From Persephonella atlantica (GTDB taxonomy: Bacteria > Aquificota > Aquificia > Aquificales > Hydrogenothermaceae), in assembly GCF_016617615.1 (NCBI RefSeq), contig NZ_JAACYA010000001.1:372001-436000 (forward strand): a stretch of 64,000 nt of DNA. Direction: 5' to 3'. Each line of letters starts with the position of its first letter. Position 1 is the stretch's first letter. A program made the position numbers and the translations under genes. Shown here piece by piece: positions 1 to 8,578 of this stretch. The notes beneath the pieces are model-generated. The model worked only from the letters and a program-made list of their open reading frames with translations, searched no databases and was not told where the DNA came from.

Positions 1-1
1 T

Positions 2-748
2 CAGGTGAATAACTTCTCTTTTTACTACGCAGGAGCTGACAAACCTGCACTGAAAAATATAAACCTGCCAGTATATAAAAACAGAGTAACTGCACTGATT
101 GGACCCTCTGGATGTGGCAAAACCACACTGCTTCGCTCATTTAATCGTATGCACGACCTGTATCACGGAAACAGATACGAAGGGGAGATACTCCTTGACG
201 GGCAGAACATACTGTCTGACGATATAGACCTTATTGACCTCAGGTCAAGGGTGGGAATGGTTTTCCAGAAACCAACGCCATTCCCTATGTCCATATTTGA
301 TAATGTAGCCTACGGGCTGAGACTTAGAGGCATAAAAGACAGGTCCGAATTAGAAGGAAGGGTAGAAAAAGCATTAAAGCAGGCTGCCCTGTGGGATGAG
401 GTAAAAGACAGACTGAAAGATTCAGCCAGTGGTCTGTCAGGAGGACAGCAGCAGAGATTGGTTATAGCAAGAGCTCTTGCTGTTGAACCTGAAGTGCTTC
501 TGTTTGATGAACCAACCTCAGCCCTTGACCCTATATCAACCAGCAAAATAGAAGAACTGGTGGTAAGCCTGAAGGATACTGTAACGATAATTATCGTCAC
601 ACACAACATGCAGCAGGCAGCAAGGGTTTCAGACTATACAGCATTTATGTATTTAGGAGAACTTATTGAATTTGATAAAACTGATATTATATTTACATCT
701 CCTAAGAAAAAACTGACAGAAGATTACGTCAGTGGAAGATTTGGATAA
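2..748 (+). CDS. pstB: Phosphate ABC transporter ATPase PstB (5' partial)
   Basis: ATP-binding subunit that powers high-affinity phosphate uptake through PstAC at the inner membrane. Numbering from the GTG at 5, the Walker A motif GPSGCGKT is at 33-40, the ABC signature LSGGQ at 144-148 and Walker B LLFDE at 165-169; the tail matches the PstB ending ([10 protein letters not shown]). The GTG at 5 is probably an internal valine: PstB proteins have about ten more N-terminal residues before the FYY motif and the frame stays open to the window edge, so the gene begins upstream. phoU follows after 11 bases, as in classical pst operons. Family assignment is secure; the true start is outside the window. 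Confidence 0.96.
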   Translation, partial: QVNNFSFYYAGADKPALKNINLPVYKNRVTALIGPSGCGKTTLLRSFNRMHDLYHGNRYEGEILLDGQNILSDDIDLIDLRSRVGMVFQKPTPFPMSIFDNVAYGLRLRGIKDRSELEGRVEKALKQAALWDEVKDRLKDSASGLSGGQQQRLVIARALAVEPEVLLFDEPTSALDPISTSKIEELVVSLKDTVTIIIVTHNMQQAARVSDYTAFMYLGELIEFDKTDIIFTSPKKKLTEDYVSGRFG

Positions 749-759
749 AGGGGGAAGAT

Positions 760-1419
760 ATGCTTTTAAAACCAAGACTTAAAGAAATCAGAGACAGGCT
801 GATAAAGATGGCAGAACTTGCAGACCTGATGATAGAAAACGCAGTAAAAGCAATCATAGAGCACAACCCAGAGTATCTTAAAATTGTCGACGAACTTGAG
901 CCTCAAGTAGACCAGATGGAGATAGAAAACGAGACACTGATTATAACAACTATTGCCAGATTTCAGCCAGAAGCAAAATACCTCAGAATTCTTGTTATGG
1001 ATTTATTTGTAAACAGAGACCTTGAGAGGATAGGAGACCACGCAGAAAACATAAAAGAGCAGGCAGAAAGGATACTGACAAAACCAAAACTGAAAGAGTA
1101 TGTTGACCTGCCTGTTATGACAGACATCGTTATTGGTATGGTTAAGGATGCTGTAAAAGCATTAGAGACGTTAGACACTGAACTTGCAAGGAAAGTTATC
1201 AAAAGGGATGATAAGGTTGATGCCCTTCACGAACAGATAATAAGAGAGATATACACGTATATGGTGGAGGACCCAAAGAACATAAAAGTGGGAATAAGAC
1301 TGATAACTGTCTCCTCCAATCTTGAGAGGGTGGCAGATATAGCAACAAACCTTGCAGAGGAAGTAATATATATGAAAGAAGGTAAGATGCTCAGACACCA
1401 GAACTTAGGTGAGGAATGA
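760..1419 (+). CDS. phoU: Phosphate signalling protein PhoU
   Basis: Cytoplasmic helical-bundle regulator that links the Pst transporter to the PhoR kinase and damps phosphate uptake. At 219 residues it has the usual PhoU length and two tandem three-helix repeats (about 5-105 and 110-210), each with an acidic E/DxxxD metal-binding signature such as RDLERIGDHAENI and NLERVADIATNLAEE. It has an SD-like AAAGGGGGAAG just before ATG. Its stop overlaps the start of the kinase gene by 4 bases (ATGA), implying translational coupling with the sensor it is thought to modulate. Confidence 0.95.
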   Translation: MLLKPRLKEIRDRLIKMAELADLMIENAVKAIIEHNPEYLKIVDELEPQVDQMEIENETLIITTIARFQPEAKYLRILVMDLFVNRDLERIGDHAENIKEQAERILTKPKLKEYVDLPVMTDIVIGMVKDAVKALETLDTELARKVIKRDDKVDALHEQIIREIYTYMVEDPKNIKVGIRLITVSSNLERVADIATNLAEEVIYMKEGKMLRHQNLGEE

Positions 1420-2411
1420 AAAACCATTTAGAGAACATTCTTGTTTCCTTTTTAGATTATTTAAAGGAAGGTCTGATTGTTATTGACAGCAATAAAAATA
1501 TACAGTATATGAACAGTTATGCAAAAAATCTTCTTGGTATAAAAAATCCCGAGGGAAAACTGTTTTCAGAGGTTGTAAAAAATAACTATCTCTACTCTCT
1601 CATCAGTGCAGACATCAAAAAAGAGCTGAAAGAAGAGATTGTTATCAACGACGACATCTTTCTTGCAAGGGTACTGAACATAAACGGTATGAAGGTTATA
1701 CATTTTCAGGATATCACCCCTTTTGAGATTTACAAACAGGCAAAAAAAGATTTTGTATCTAATGTATCCCACGAACTGAAAACGCCTATAACAGTGCTTA
1801 AAGGGGTTATTGAAACATTAGAAAATGAAGAAGAACCAGAAATCATAAAAACATTTTTAAAAAAAGCTAAAAACCGCATCCAGCAGATGGACAGCCTGAT
1901 AAATGACCTTCTCATACTGGCAAAGTTAGAATCAAAAGAGGAAAAAATCCAGAAAAAAGAGGTAAAACTCAGAGGACTGATAAACAGTATATTTGAAGAC
2001 CTGAAAGATGTGGCTGAGGAAAAAGATGTTAAACTGATTAACAAAGTCCCTACAGACTCCACTGTTTTTGTTGATGAGAAAAAGTTTGTGATACTGATGA
2101 AAAATCTGATTGAAAACGCCATAAAATACAACAAAAAGGAAGGCAGTGTTACAGTAGAATCTACACTGAAAAACAGTAAAAGCTACATATCTGTCATAGA
2201 TACCGGCATTGGCATACCGAAAGAGTCACTGCCCCTGATATTTGAAAGGTTTTACAGAGTAGATAAATCCAGAAGCAGAAATGTCGGTGGGACAGGACTT
2301 GGTCTTTCTATAGTCAAGCATATAGCCGAAGCTCACAACGGTAAGGTTCAGGTAGAGAGCAAATTAGGAGAAGGCTCTAAATTTACAGTAATTCTCCCAT
2401 CAGGTGAATGA
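1416..2411 (+). CDS. PhoR-type PAS histidine kinase, soluble
   Basis: Sensor histidine kinase, 331 residues. An N-terminal PAS-like domain (about 5-105) is followed by the HisKA dimerisation helix with phospho-acceptor His119 in SHELKTP, then a complete HATPase domain: N box near 230-239, G1 DTGIGIP 262-268, F box LIFERFY, G2 GGTGLGLS 291-298. Position after pstB-phoU indicates PhoR. No transmembrane segment is visible, unlike E. coli PhoR, so it would sense through PhoU/Pst or a cytoplasmic signal. No response regulator gene lies in the window. Start overlaps phoU; the stop overlaps the next gene (ATGA), placing it in one transcript with the osmolyte genes. Confidence 0.88.
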   Translation: MKNHLENILVSFLDYLKEGLIVIDSNKNIQYMNSYAKNLLGIKNPEGKLFSEVVKNNYLYSLISADIKKELKEEIVINDDIFLARVLNINGMKVIHFQDITPFEIYKQAKKDFVSNVSHELKTPITVLKGVIETLENEEEPEIIKTFLKKAKNRIQQMDSLINDLLILAKLESKEEKIQKKEVKLRGLINSIFEDLKDVAEEKDVKLINKVPTDSTVFVDEKKFVILMKNLIENAIKYNKKEGSVTVESTLKNSKSYISVIDTGIGIPKESLPLIFERFYRVDKSRSRNVGGTGLGLSIVKHIAEAHNGKVQVESKLGEGSKFTVILPSGE

Positions 2412-3220
2412 TGCTTGTAATATTCACAGATTTAGATGGTTCACTATTAAACCATGATGACTACTCTTATACAGATGCTCAGCCTTCTTTAGAAAGAATA
2501 AAAAAACAAAAAATTCCTCTTATTTTCACAACAAGCAAGACAAGAGTTGAGGTGGAACTTCTGCAAAAAGAGATGGAGATAAAAGAGCCTTTCATAGTAG
2601 AAAATGGAGCAGCTGTATTCTTTCCAGAAGGGTACAGAAACTTCTCATTAGACTATCCAAAGATTGATAGATATAGAGTGATAATATTAGGAGAAAGTTA
2701 TAACTACATCAGAAAGTTTGTTGAAAAGGTAAAAGACAGATTCAAAATAAAAGGATTTGGAGACATGACAGCAGAAGAAATTGCCCATTTTACAGACCTT
2801 CCGTTAGAAAAGGCAAAACTATCAAAAATCAGAGAGTTCACAGAGCCATTTATAATAGAAAATCCCCAGCTACTTCCCCAGTTAGAAAAGGAAGCTGAAA
2901 AGCACAATCTAAAAATCACAAAAGGAGGTAGATTTTACCACCTGATAGGAAAAGGGCAGGATAAAGGGAAAGCTGTAAAAATCACAGCAGAGATATTCAG
3001 GAAACATATGAAAAGTATAAAAACTGTTGGTATTGGAGATAGTAAGAATGACATTCCAATGCTCAGAGTTGTTGACATTCCAGTCCTTATTCCAAAAATT
3101 AATAAACAGTACGAAGAGATAAATCTGCCCGGTCTGATAAAAGCAGATTATCCCGGGAGTAAAGGATGGAACCAGGTTGTCTGGAGAATTTTAGATGAAT
3201 ACGAAAGCCTTTCTCACTGA
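2408..3220 (+). CDS. gpgP: Glucosyl-3-phosphoglycerate phosphatase GpgP (HAD, MPGP family)
   Basis: Dephosphorylates glucosyl-3-phosphoglycerate to the compatible solute glucosylglycerate, releasing phosphate. HAD motif I is Asp8-Leu-Asp10-Gly, motif II TTSKT at 41-45 and motif IV GDSKND at 210-215, with the long C2-type cap between them that marks the mannosyl-3-phosphoglycerate phosphatase family. At 270 residues it has the usual size. The partner synthase GpgS is encoded three genes downstream, which argues for the glucosyl rather than mannosyl substrate; P. marina GpgP has been characterised in the literature. Start codons ATGATG overlap the kinase stop; the 3' end overlaps the next gene by 26 bases. 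Confidence 0.9.
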   Translation: MMLVIFTDLDGSLLNHDDYSYTDAQPSLERIKKQKIPLIFTTSKTRVEVELLQKEMEIKEPFIVENGAAVFFPEGYRNFSLDYPKIDRYRVIILGESYNYIRKFVEKVKDRFKIKGFGDMTAEEIAHFTDLPLEKAKLSKIREFTEPFIIENPQLLPQLEKEAEKHNLKITKGGRFYHLIGKGQDKGKAVKITAEIFRKHMKSIKTVGIGDSKNDIPMLRVVDIPVLIPKINKQYEEINLPGLIKADYPGSKGWNQVVWRILDEYESLSH

Positions 3221-4490
3221 GCTGTTTCTAACAGGAATAGAAGCAGTAAAACCAGAAAACCTGATACCTGAGCACCTGTCTGTAAACGGAAAATTTCTTA
3301 CGATAAACGGAAAAAACTTTTCTGTAGAAAAAGGATTCTATCTTTTTGGCAGTGGAAAAGCATCTATCCAGATGGCAAAATCTGTTGAAAAATTACTAGG
3401 AGATTACATAAAAGAAGGGATTGTCGTATGCAACTACACAGAAAAGCTGAAAAAAACAGAGGTTATAAAAGGTTCACATCCTGTTCCTGACGAAAACAGC
3501 GTAAAAGGAGCAGAAATCCTCCTTCAAAAGCTCTCATCACTAAAAGAAGATGACTTTTTTATATATCTTCTCTCTGGAGGAAGCTCAGCCCTTATAGAAA
3601 AACCCATTCCCCCAATAACACTGAAAGACCTGAAACAGACAACACAGCTTCTCCTTGAAAACTCTGTCCCCATAGAAGAGATAAACATCGTCAGGAAACA
3701 TCTATCCATGATAAAAGGAGGAAGACTGGGAAGGGCTACAAAAGCTAAAGGAGTAGTGTTGGTAATATCAGATGTTGTTGGAGATGACCTTTTTACAATA
3801 GGTTCAGCTCCTCTGTATTACGACCCTTCCACATACCAGCAGGCAAGAGATATTCTTAAAAAGTACAACCTCTGGAAAAAGATTCCTGCCACAGTAAAAG
3901 ACGTAATCAGACAGGGAATAGAAGGCAAGATACCAGAAACTCCAAAGAAAGAAAATCCAAACATAAAACACTACATAATAGGAAACAATCTCACAGCTCT
4001 CAAGAAGATAAAACAAAAAGCAGAAAAAAAGTTTCCCACTTTTATTATGACTTCCCAGATAAAAGGTGAAGCAAGAGAAGTTGCAAAGGTATTAATCTCT
4101 ATCGCGAAAGAGATAAAAAATTCAGGCAATCCTTTTAAGACTCCTGTTTTACTTTTGTTTGGCGGAGAGACAACAGTAACAGTCAGAGGAAAAGGGAAAG
4201 GAGGAAGAAATCAGGAACTGTGTCTGTCTGCACTGCAGGAGATAAAGGACACAAAAGGCATCACCATCCTTTCTGGAGGTACAGACGGAATTGACGGAAA
4301 TTCTGATGCGGCAGGAGCAGTTGTTGACTGGAATACATCTGCAATAGCAAAGGAGCTAAACCTTGACATAAACCAGTACCTCAGCAACAACGACTCTTAC
4401 TCATTTTTCAGCAAAACAGACAGTCTTATAAAAACAGGTTATACAGGAACAAACGTTATGGACATAACAATCATAATGGTGGAGGGATAA
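3195..4490 (+). CDS. Glycerate kinase, MOFRL family
   Basis: Phosphorylates D-glycerate, most likely to 2-phosphoglycerate, as for COG2379 glycerate 2-kinases. The 431-residue protein shows the family features: GSGKAS in the N-terminal domain, a LSGGSSAL loop near the middle, and a C-terminal MOFRL domain with GGRNQEL and SGGTDGIDGNSDAAGA. It sits inside the glucosylglycerate operon, between the phosphatase and Ggs. D-glycerate is the acceptor of Ggs, so this enzyme would either drain glycerate into glycolysis or recycle it when the solute is broken down; the direction in vivo is inference. The ATG lies within the end of gpgP, so expression is likely coupled. Confidence 0.88.
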   Translation: MNTKAFLTELFLTGIEAVKPENLIPEHLSVNGKFLTINGKNFSVEKGFYLFGSGKASIQMAKSVEKLLGDYIKEGIVVCNYTEKLKKTEVIKGSHPVPDENSVKGAEILLQKLSSLKEDDFFIYLLSGGSSALIEKPIPPITLKDLKQTTQLLLENSVPIEEINIVRKHLSMIKGGRLGRATKAKGVVLVISDVVGDDLFTIGSAPLYYDPSTYQQARDILKKYNLWKKIPATVKDVIRQGIEGKIPETPKKENPNIKHYIIGNNLTALKKIKQKAEKKFPTFIMTSQIKGEAREVAKVLISIAKEIKNSGNPFKTPVLLLFGGETTVTVRGKGKGGRNQELCLSALQEIKDTKGITILSGGTDGIDGNSDAAGAVVDWNTSAIAKELNLDINQYLSNNDSYSFFSKTDSLIKTGYTGTNVMDITIIMVEG

Positions 4491-4491
4491 G

Positions 4492-5751
4492 ATGATAGTT
4501 TTGCCACGGGCAAGATTTTCAACAGCACTGAGGGAAGATGCAAGGAAAAAGATAGAGTCCCTTGGATATGCAGACATTGTTGTGGGAATACCTGCCTACT
4601 ACAGCCAGTCTACAATATCACATGTTATACAGCAGGTTGCATCTGGTCTTGATAAGTACTTTAGCGACAAAAAATGTCTCATATTTGTTTCTGACGGTGG
4701 TTCCACAGACGACACAAGAGAGGTTGCTGAAGAGGTTGATATCTCCCGATACAACATTGAGAAAATCGTTACAATATACAGAGGAATACCTGGAAAAGGC
4801 TCTGCCTTAAGGGCAGTATTTGAAGCTGCAGAGTTTTTGAGAGCTGAAGCAGTAGCCACATTTGATTCAGACCTTAAATCTATAACACCAGAATGGGTAA
4901 AAAACATTATCCAGCCTATATACGACGGATATGACTATGTCTGTCCATACTACAGAAGATACAAATTTGACGGAACAATAACAAACACGATAGCCTACAA
5001 TCTTACAAGAGCCCTGTACGGATACAGAATAAGACAGCCTATAGGGGGAGATTTTGGCATGTCCGGCAAACTGATAAAAGACTACTTAGATAAGGATGTA
5101 TGGGAAACAGATGTTGCAAAATTTGGCATAGATATATGGATGACCACCACAGCTATCGTAGATGGTTACAGCATATGTCAGGCAAGATTAGGAGCAAAAA
5201 TCCATCAGGAAAAGGATCCGGGGAAAGACCTTTCCCATATGTACAGAGAGGTTGTTGGAACTATATTTAAGCTGATGGAACAGTACGAAGATTACTGGAA
5301 AAGGGTAAAAGGTTCAAAAGATGTTCCTGTTGTAGGTGAGATAATCGGTGAAGAACCTGAACCCTTTGAAATAGACCAGATGTCGTTAATAGAGTACTTC
5401 AAAATAGGATACAACAACTTTGCAGGAGTATGGCGTTCCATATTAGAAGATGAGGACTTTAAGATAATAGAAAAGCTGTTTATGGAAGAAGATGTGGAAA
5501 AATTTATCATACCTATTGAAACATGGGTCAGAATCGTTTACCGTTATGCAGATTACTTTCGCAGAACACCAAGGCAGAAGTTCAAAATCCTTGATACAAT
5601 GATACCTTTATATAACGGAAGAGTGGCATCGTTAGTTAATGAACTGAAAGACAAAGATAATAAAGAGGCAGAAGAGTACTACAACAAACAGGCAGAGATA
5701 TTTGAAAAGATGAAAGATTATCTTATAAAAATATGGAATCAGGAGGGCTAA
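4492..5751 (+). CDS. ggs: Glucosylglycerate synthase Ggs (single-step route)
   Basis: GT-A fold glycosyltransferase that joins glucose from ADP-glucose (or GDP/UDP-glucose) directly to D-glycerate. Visible motifs: nucleotide-binding SDGGSTDD at 67-74, PGKGSA near 100, metal-binding DSD at 125-127, and QPIGGDFGMSG at 182-192. Identification rests on length, on the GpgS-like but distinct sequence, and on the published P. marina operon in which Ggs is encoded with GpgS and GpgP. It follows the glycerate kinase by one base with SD GGAGGGATAAG and abuts gpgS. The two transferases were told apart by comparison with mycobacterial GpgS, which matches the downstream gene better. Confidence 0.85.
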   Translation: MIVLPRARFSTALREDARKKIESLGYADIVVGIPAYYSQSTISHVIQQVASGLDKYFSDKKCLIFVSDGGSTDDTREVAEEVDISRYNIEKIVTIYRGIPGKGSALRAVFEAAEFLRAEAVATFDSDLKSITPEWVKNIIQPIYDGYDYVCPYYRRYKFDGTITNTIAYNLTRALYGYRIRQPIGGDFGMSGKLIKDYLDKDVWETDVAKFGIDIWMTTTAIVDGYSICQARLGAKIHQEKDPGKDLSHMYREVVGTIFKLMEQYEDYWKRVKGSKDVPVVGEIIGEEPEPFEIDQMSLIEYFKIGYNNFAGVWRSILEDEDFKIIEKLFMEEDVEKFIIPIETWVRIVYRYADYFRRTPRQKFKILDTMIPLYNGRVASLVNELKDKDNKEAEEYYNKQAEIFEKMKDYLIKIWNQEG

Positions 5752-6966
5752 ATGGCTGACTTTTTCCAAAATGGGGTCATAACAACACTTCAGAAACTTG
5801 GAAGCAGGTCTTTAGAGGAGTTAGAGTATGAGCTTGAGCTTTTTGCACAGAGAAGAAACATGGTTCTTCTTCTCCCTTCCCTTTATTCAGAATTTGAAGG
5901 TCCGGCAATGCCAAAGATTGTAGAGGAGCTGAAAAAAATCAGATATCTGTATAAAATTGTCCTTTCCCTTGACAGGGCAACAGAGGAACAGTTTAGAAAA
6001 GTTAAGAAAATTATGTCAGAAATCCCTACAAAGGTTGACGTTATATGGCACGATGGTCCCAGGATGCAGGAACTATATAAACTCCTTGCAGATGCTGGAT
6101 TTAACGTCAGCATTCCGGGAAAAGGCCGTTCTGTATGGATGTCCCTTGGATACATCCTGTCTGACGTTAAAGCATATGCAATAGCCCTACACGACTGTGA
6201 TATTGTTAACTACTCAAGAGAGCTTCCTGCAAGACTGTTCTATCCTGTAGTTTCTCCTGCACTGGACTTTGAGTTTGCAAAAGGTTACTATGCAAGGGTG
6301 ACAAACAAGCTGTACGGCAGGGTAACGAGACTGTTTTACACGCCCCTGATAAGAGCTTTAATGAAGATATTAGGTTATAAACAGTTTTTAGTTTATCTTG
6401 ACAGCTTCAGGTATGCTCTATCTGGAGAGTTTGCCTTCATAAGAAGTTTGGCTCGCGGAATAAGAATTTCTCCAACATGGGGATTAGAAGTATCTATGCT
6501 CAGCGAGGTTTACAACAACACTTCCTTTAACCGTGTGTGCCAGGTTGAGGTTATGGAAACTTACGAACACAAGCACCAGAAACTAAAAAAAGGAAGCTCA
6601 TCAGAAGGACTTGTAAAGATGGCTGCAGACATAGCAAAAACCCTGTTCAGGGTTTTAGCCCATGACGGATTTGTCTTTTCTGACAGCTTTTTCCGAACTC
6701 TTATCACCACATATCTGCAGGAAGCAAGATATGCAATAGAAAAATACAACGCCCTGTCCCTTATCAATGGACTTGAATACGACAGACACAGCGAAATAGA
6801 AGCAATAGAAGCATTTGTCCAGGCTTTAAAGGTTGCAGAGGAAGACTTTAGAGAAGACCCTATCGGCGTTCCTCTCATGTCTGCATGGGTAAGGGTGAGG
6901 GCTGCACTGCCAGACATCTCAGAAAAACTGATTAATGCTGTTGAAGCAGACAATAAAGACCCCTAA
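5752..6966 (+). CDS. gpgS: Glucosyl-3-phosphoglycerate synthase GpgS (GT81)
   Basis: Transfers glucose from NDP-glucose to 3-phosphoglycerate, first step of the two-step glucosylglycerate route completed by GpgP. The 404-residue protein has the GT81 landmarks in order: PGKGRSVW at 122-129 (mycobacterial GpgS has PGKGEALW), the DxD-type motif DCD at 148-150, LSGEFA at 223-228 and WGLEV at 243-247. A C-terminal helical extension of about 120 residues is longer than in mycobacterial GpgS but usual for the archaeal/Persephonella type. It is the last gene of the operon; its stop overlaps the convergent cysM stop by 4 bases, and no hairpin terminator is visible there. Confidence 0.88.
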   Translation: MADFFQNGVITTLQKLGSRSLEELEYELELFAQRRNMVLLLPSLYSEFEGPAMPKIVEELKKIRYLYKIVLSLDRATEEQFRKVKKIMSEIPTKVDVIWHDGPRMQELYKLLADAGFNVSIPGKGRSVWMSLGYILSDVKAYAIALHDCDIVNYSRELPARLFYPVVSPALDFEFAKGYYARVTNKLYGRVTRLFYTPLIRALMKILGYKQFLVYLDSFRYALSGEFAFIRSLARGIRISPTWGLEVSMLSEVYNNTSFNRVCQVEVMETYEHKHQKLKKGSSSEGLVKMAADIAKTLFRVLAHDGFVFSDSFFRTLITTYLQEARYAIEKYNALSLINGLEYDRHSEIEAIEAFVQALKVAEEDFREDPIGVPLMSAWVRVRAALPDISEKLINAVEADNKDP

Positions 6967-7910
6967 TACTCCCACAGGGCTGTTGTGAGGTACTTCTCTC
7001 CTCCATCAGGGCACACAAACACTATAACCCCTTCCTCTATCTCCTTTGCAAGCTGAATAGCTGCCTCAAAGGCAGCCCCTGAAGACTGTCCAACAAATAT
7101 TCCTTCTTTTTTCGCAAGCTGTCTTGCCCTTTCATACGCAATATCTGTCCCTATAAACATGGTTCTGTCTAAACGGTTTTCATCAAAAATTCCCGGCTTT
7201 ATAGAAGTTTCTATATACTTCAGTCCTTCAATTCCATGGAATGGACTGTCCGGCTGGACACCTATTATCTGAATATCAGGATTAAATATCTTCAGTCTTC
7301 TGCCAGTTCCCATTATGGTTCCACCTGTTCCAATACCAGCAATAAAATGGGTAATTCTTCCCTCTGTCTGTTTCCATATCTCAACGGCAGTGGAATAAAA
7401 ATGGGAACGCCAGTTGGCATCGTTATTATACTGGTCTATGTAATAGTACCTGTCCGGATATTTTTCTATAAGTTCTCTTACATATATAATGGCTCCATCT
7501 GTGCTCTGGAGAGGGTCTGTATAATGTATCTTAGCTCCGTAGGCCTGTATTATCTTTTTTCTCTCTTCACTAACATTGGAAGGCATTGCCAGTTCAACTC
7601 TATACCCCAATGCAGTTCCTACCATTGCAAGGGCAATACCTGTATTTCCAGAAGTTGCATCTAATATGATTTTATCTTTTGTCAGTTTCCCTGAATTAAT
7701 AGCCTCAACAATCATTCTCGTTGCTGGTCTGTCTTTAACAGAGCCTCCCGGATTATAGCCTTCTAACTTTGCATATATCTCAACAGGTTTTTCCCTTAAA
7801 TCCTCAGGAAGAGAATTTTCTAATTTTACAAGGGGAGTATTACCTACAAGCTCAAGTATGGAGCTTCTTGTTTTTCTGACCGGTTCATCGTGCTGTCCTA
7901 ATATCCACAA
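6963..7910 (-). CDS. cysM: PLP-dependent cysteine synthase, CysM type
   Basis: Beta-replacement enzyme making L-cysteine from an activated serine (O-acetyl- or O-phosphoserine) and sulfide or thiosulfate. PLP lysine is Lys59 in GGSVKDRP; the substrate loop TSGNTG is at 86-91 and the phosphate-cup glycines GTGGTIMG near 194-201. The STDGAI segment and overall pattern fit CysM better than CysK; donor preference cannot be read from sequence. The start is TTG, supported by AAGGTGA seven bases upstream; no ATG exists in the short in-frame extension. It lies 45 bases downstream of ruvA and probably shares its transcript. Confidence 0.9.
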   Translation of the reverse strand: MWILGQHDEPVRKTRSSILELVGNTPLVKLENSLPEDLREKPVEIYAKLEGYNPGGSVKDRPATRMIVEAINSGKLTKDKIILDATSGNTGIALAMVGTALGYRVELAMPSNVSEERKKIIQAYGAKIHYTDPLQSTDGAIIYVRELIEKYPDRYYYIDQYNNDANWRSHFYSTAVEIWKQTEGRITHFIAGIGTGGTIMGTGRRLKIFNPDIQIIGVQPDSPFHGIEGLKYIETSIKPGIFDENRLDRTMFIGTDIAYERARQLAKKEGIFVGQSSGAAFEAAIQLAKEIEEGVIVFVCPDGGEKYLTTALWEY

Positions 7911-7955
7911 TGCCCTTTCACCTTCTTTATATACTGAGTATAAAGCTATAAAATT

Positions 7956-8501
7956 CTATCTTTTTTCTGTTATTTTTTGAAGGGCTTTTTTAACTGCCTC
8001 TTCTAAATCTTTTGTCTCCTTAACAGCTTCTTTAGCGGCGAAAAATGCATCCTTTTTCTCAAAACCAAGGCTTAAAAGGGCACTAACCACATCTTCCACA
8101 AGCTCATTTTTTATAAAATCTATCTTTCCCCTGAGCTCCAAAATAATCCTCTGAGCTGTTTTTTTTCCAATACCGGGTACATCTGTCAACGCATCCACAT
8201 CACTCTCTTCCAATATATCCAGAATCTCCCCAACACTGTACCTACCAAGTATAGAAAGGGCATGCTTTACGCCTACACCACTGACAGATAAAAGCTGAAC
8301 AAACAAATCCCTCTCTTCCCTTGTCCTAAAACCATACATCACAGGGCTTTCTTCCTTTATGAACATCTTTACAAAAATCTGCTCTGAAAAACCTACATCA
8401 AAATCTGATGGAGTATAAATAAAAAAACCTATACTCCCAACCTCAACAATAACAAAATCCTCTCCTTTTTCTACAATTTTCCCTTTTATGTATTCAAGCA
8501 T
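7956..8501 (-). CDS. ruvA: Holliday junction branch migration protein RuvA
   Basis: DNA-binding subunit of the RuvAB branch-migration motor for recombination intermediates. The N-terminal OB-fold opens with MLEYIKGKI, followed by two helix-hairpin-helix motifs (VSGVGVKHAL and VPGIGKKTAQRI) and a C-terminal three-helix domain III (about 135-181) that would contact RuvB. I place the start at the ATG at 8501, since AAGGTGA sits five bases upstream; a GTG three codons earlier overlaps that SD. RuvB and RuvC are not in the window. The 68-base gap to the divergent aldehyde dehydrogenase must hold both promoters. Confidence 0.94.
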   Translation of the reverse strand: MLEYIKGKIVEKGEDFVIVEVGSIGFFIYTPSDFDVGFSEQIFVKMFIKEESPVMYGFRTREERDLFVQLLSVSGVGVKHALSILGRYSVGEILDILEESDVDALTDVPGIGKKTAQRIILELRGKIDFIKNELVEDVVSALLSLGFEKKDAFFAAKEAVKETKDLEEAVKKALQKITEKR

Positions 8502-8578
8502 ACCCTTCACCTTAACTTTTTGTATAAATATAACAATTTTTGTATTAAAATTTATTATAAAGTGGGAGGTCAGGATTT

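Noticed and set aside
5-7. GTG as the start of pstB
   Set aside because: The valine aligns with an internal position in PstB; the frame is open to the window edge, so the gene is truncated by the window.
1730-2134. 134-codon open frame opposite the histidine kinase
   Set aside because: Low-complexity Ser/Phe-rich antisense translation of Lys/Glu-rich coding sequence; a typical shadow frame.
7236-7664. 142-codon open frame opposite cysM
   Set aside because: Shadow of a well-conserved gene, no SD, no recognisable protein.
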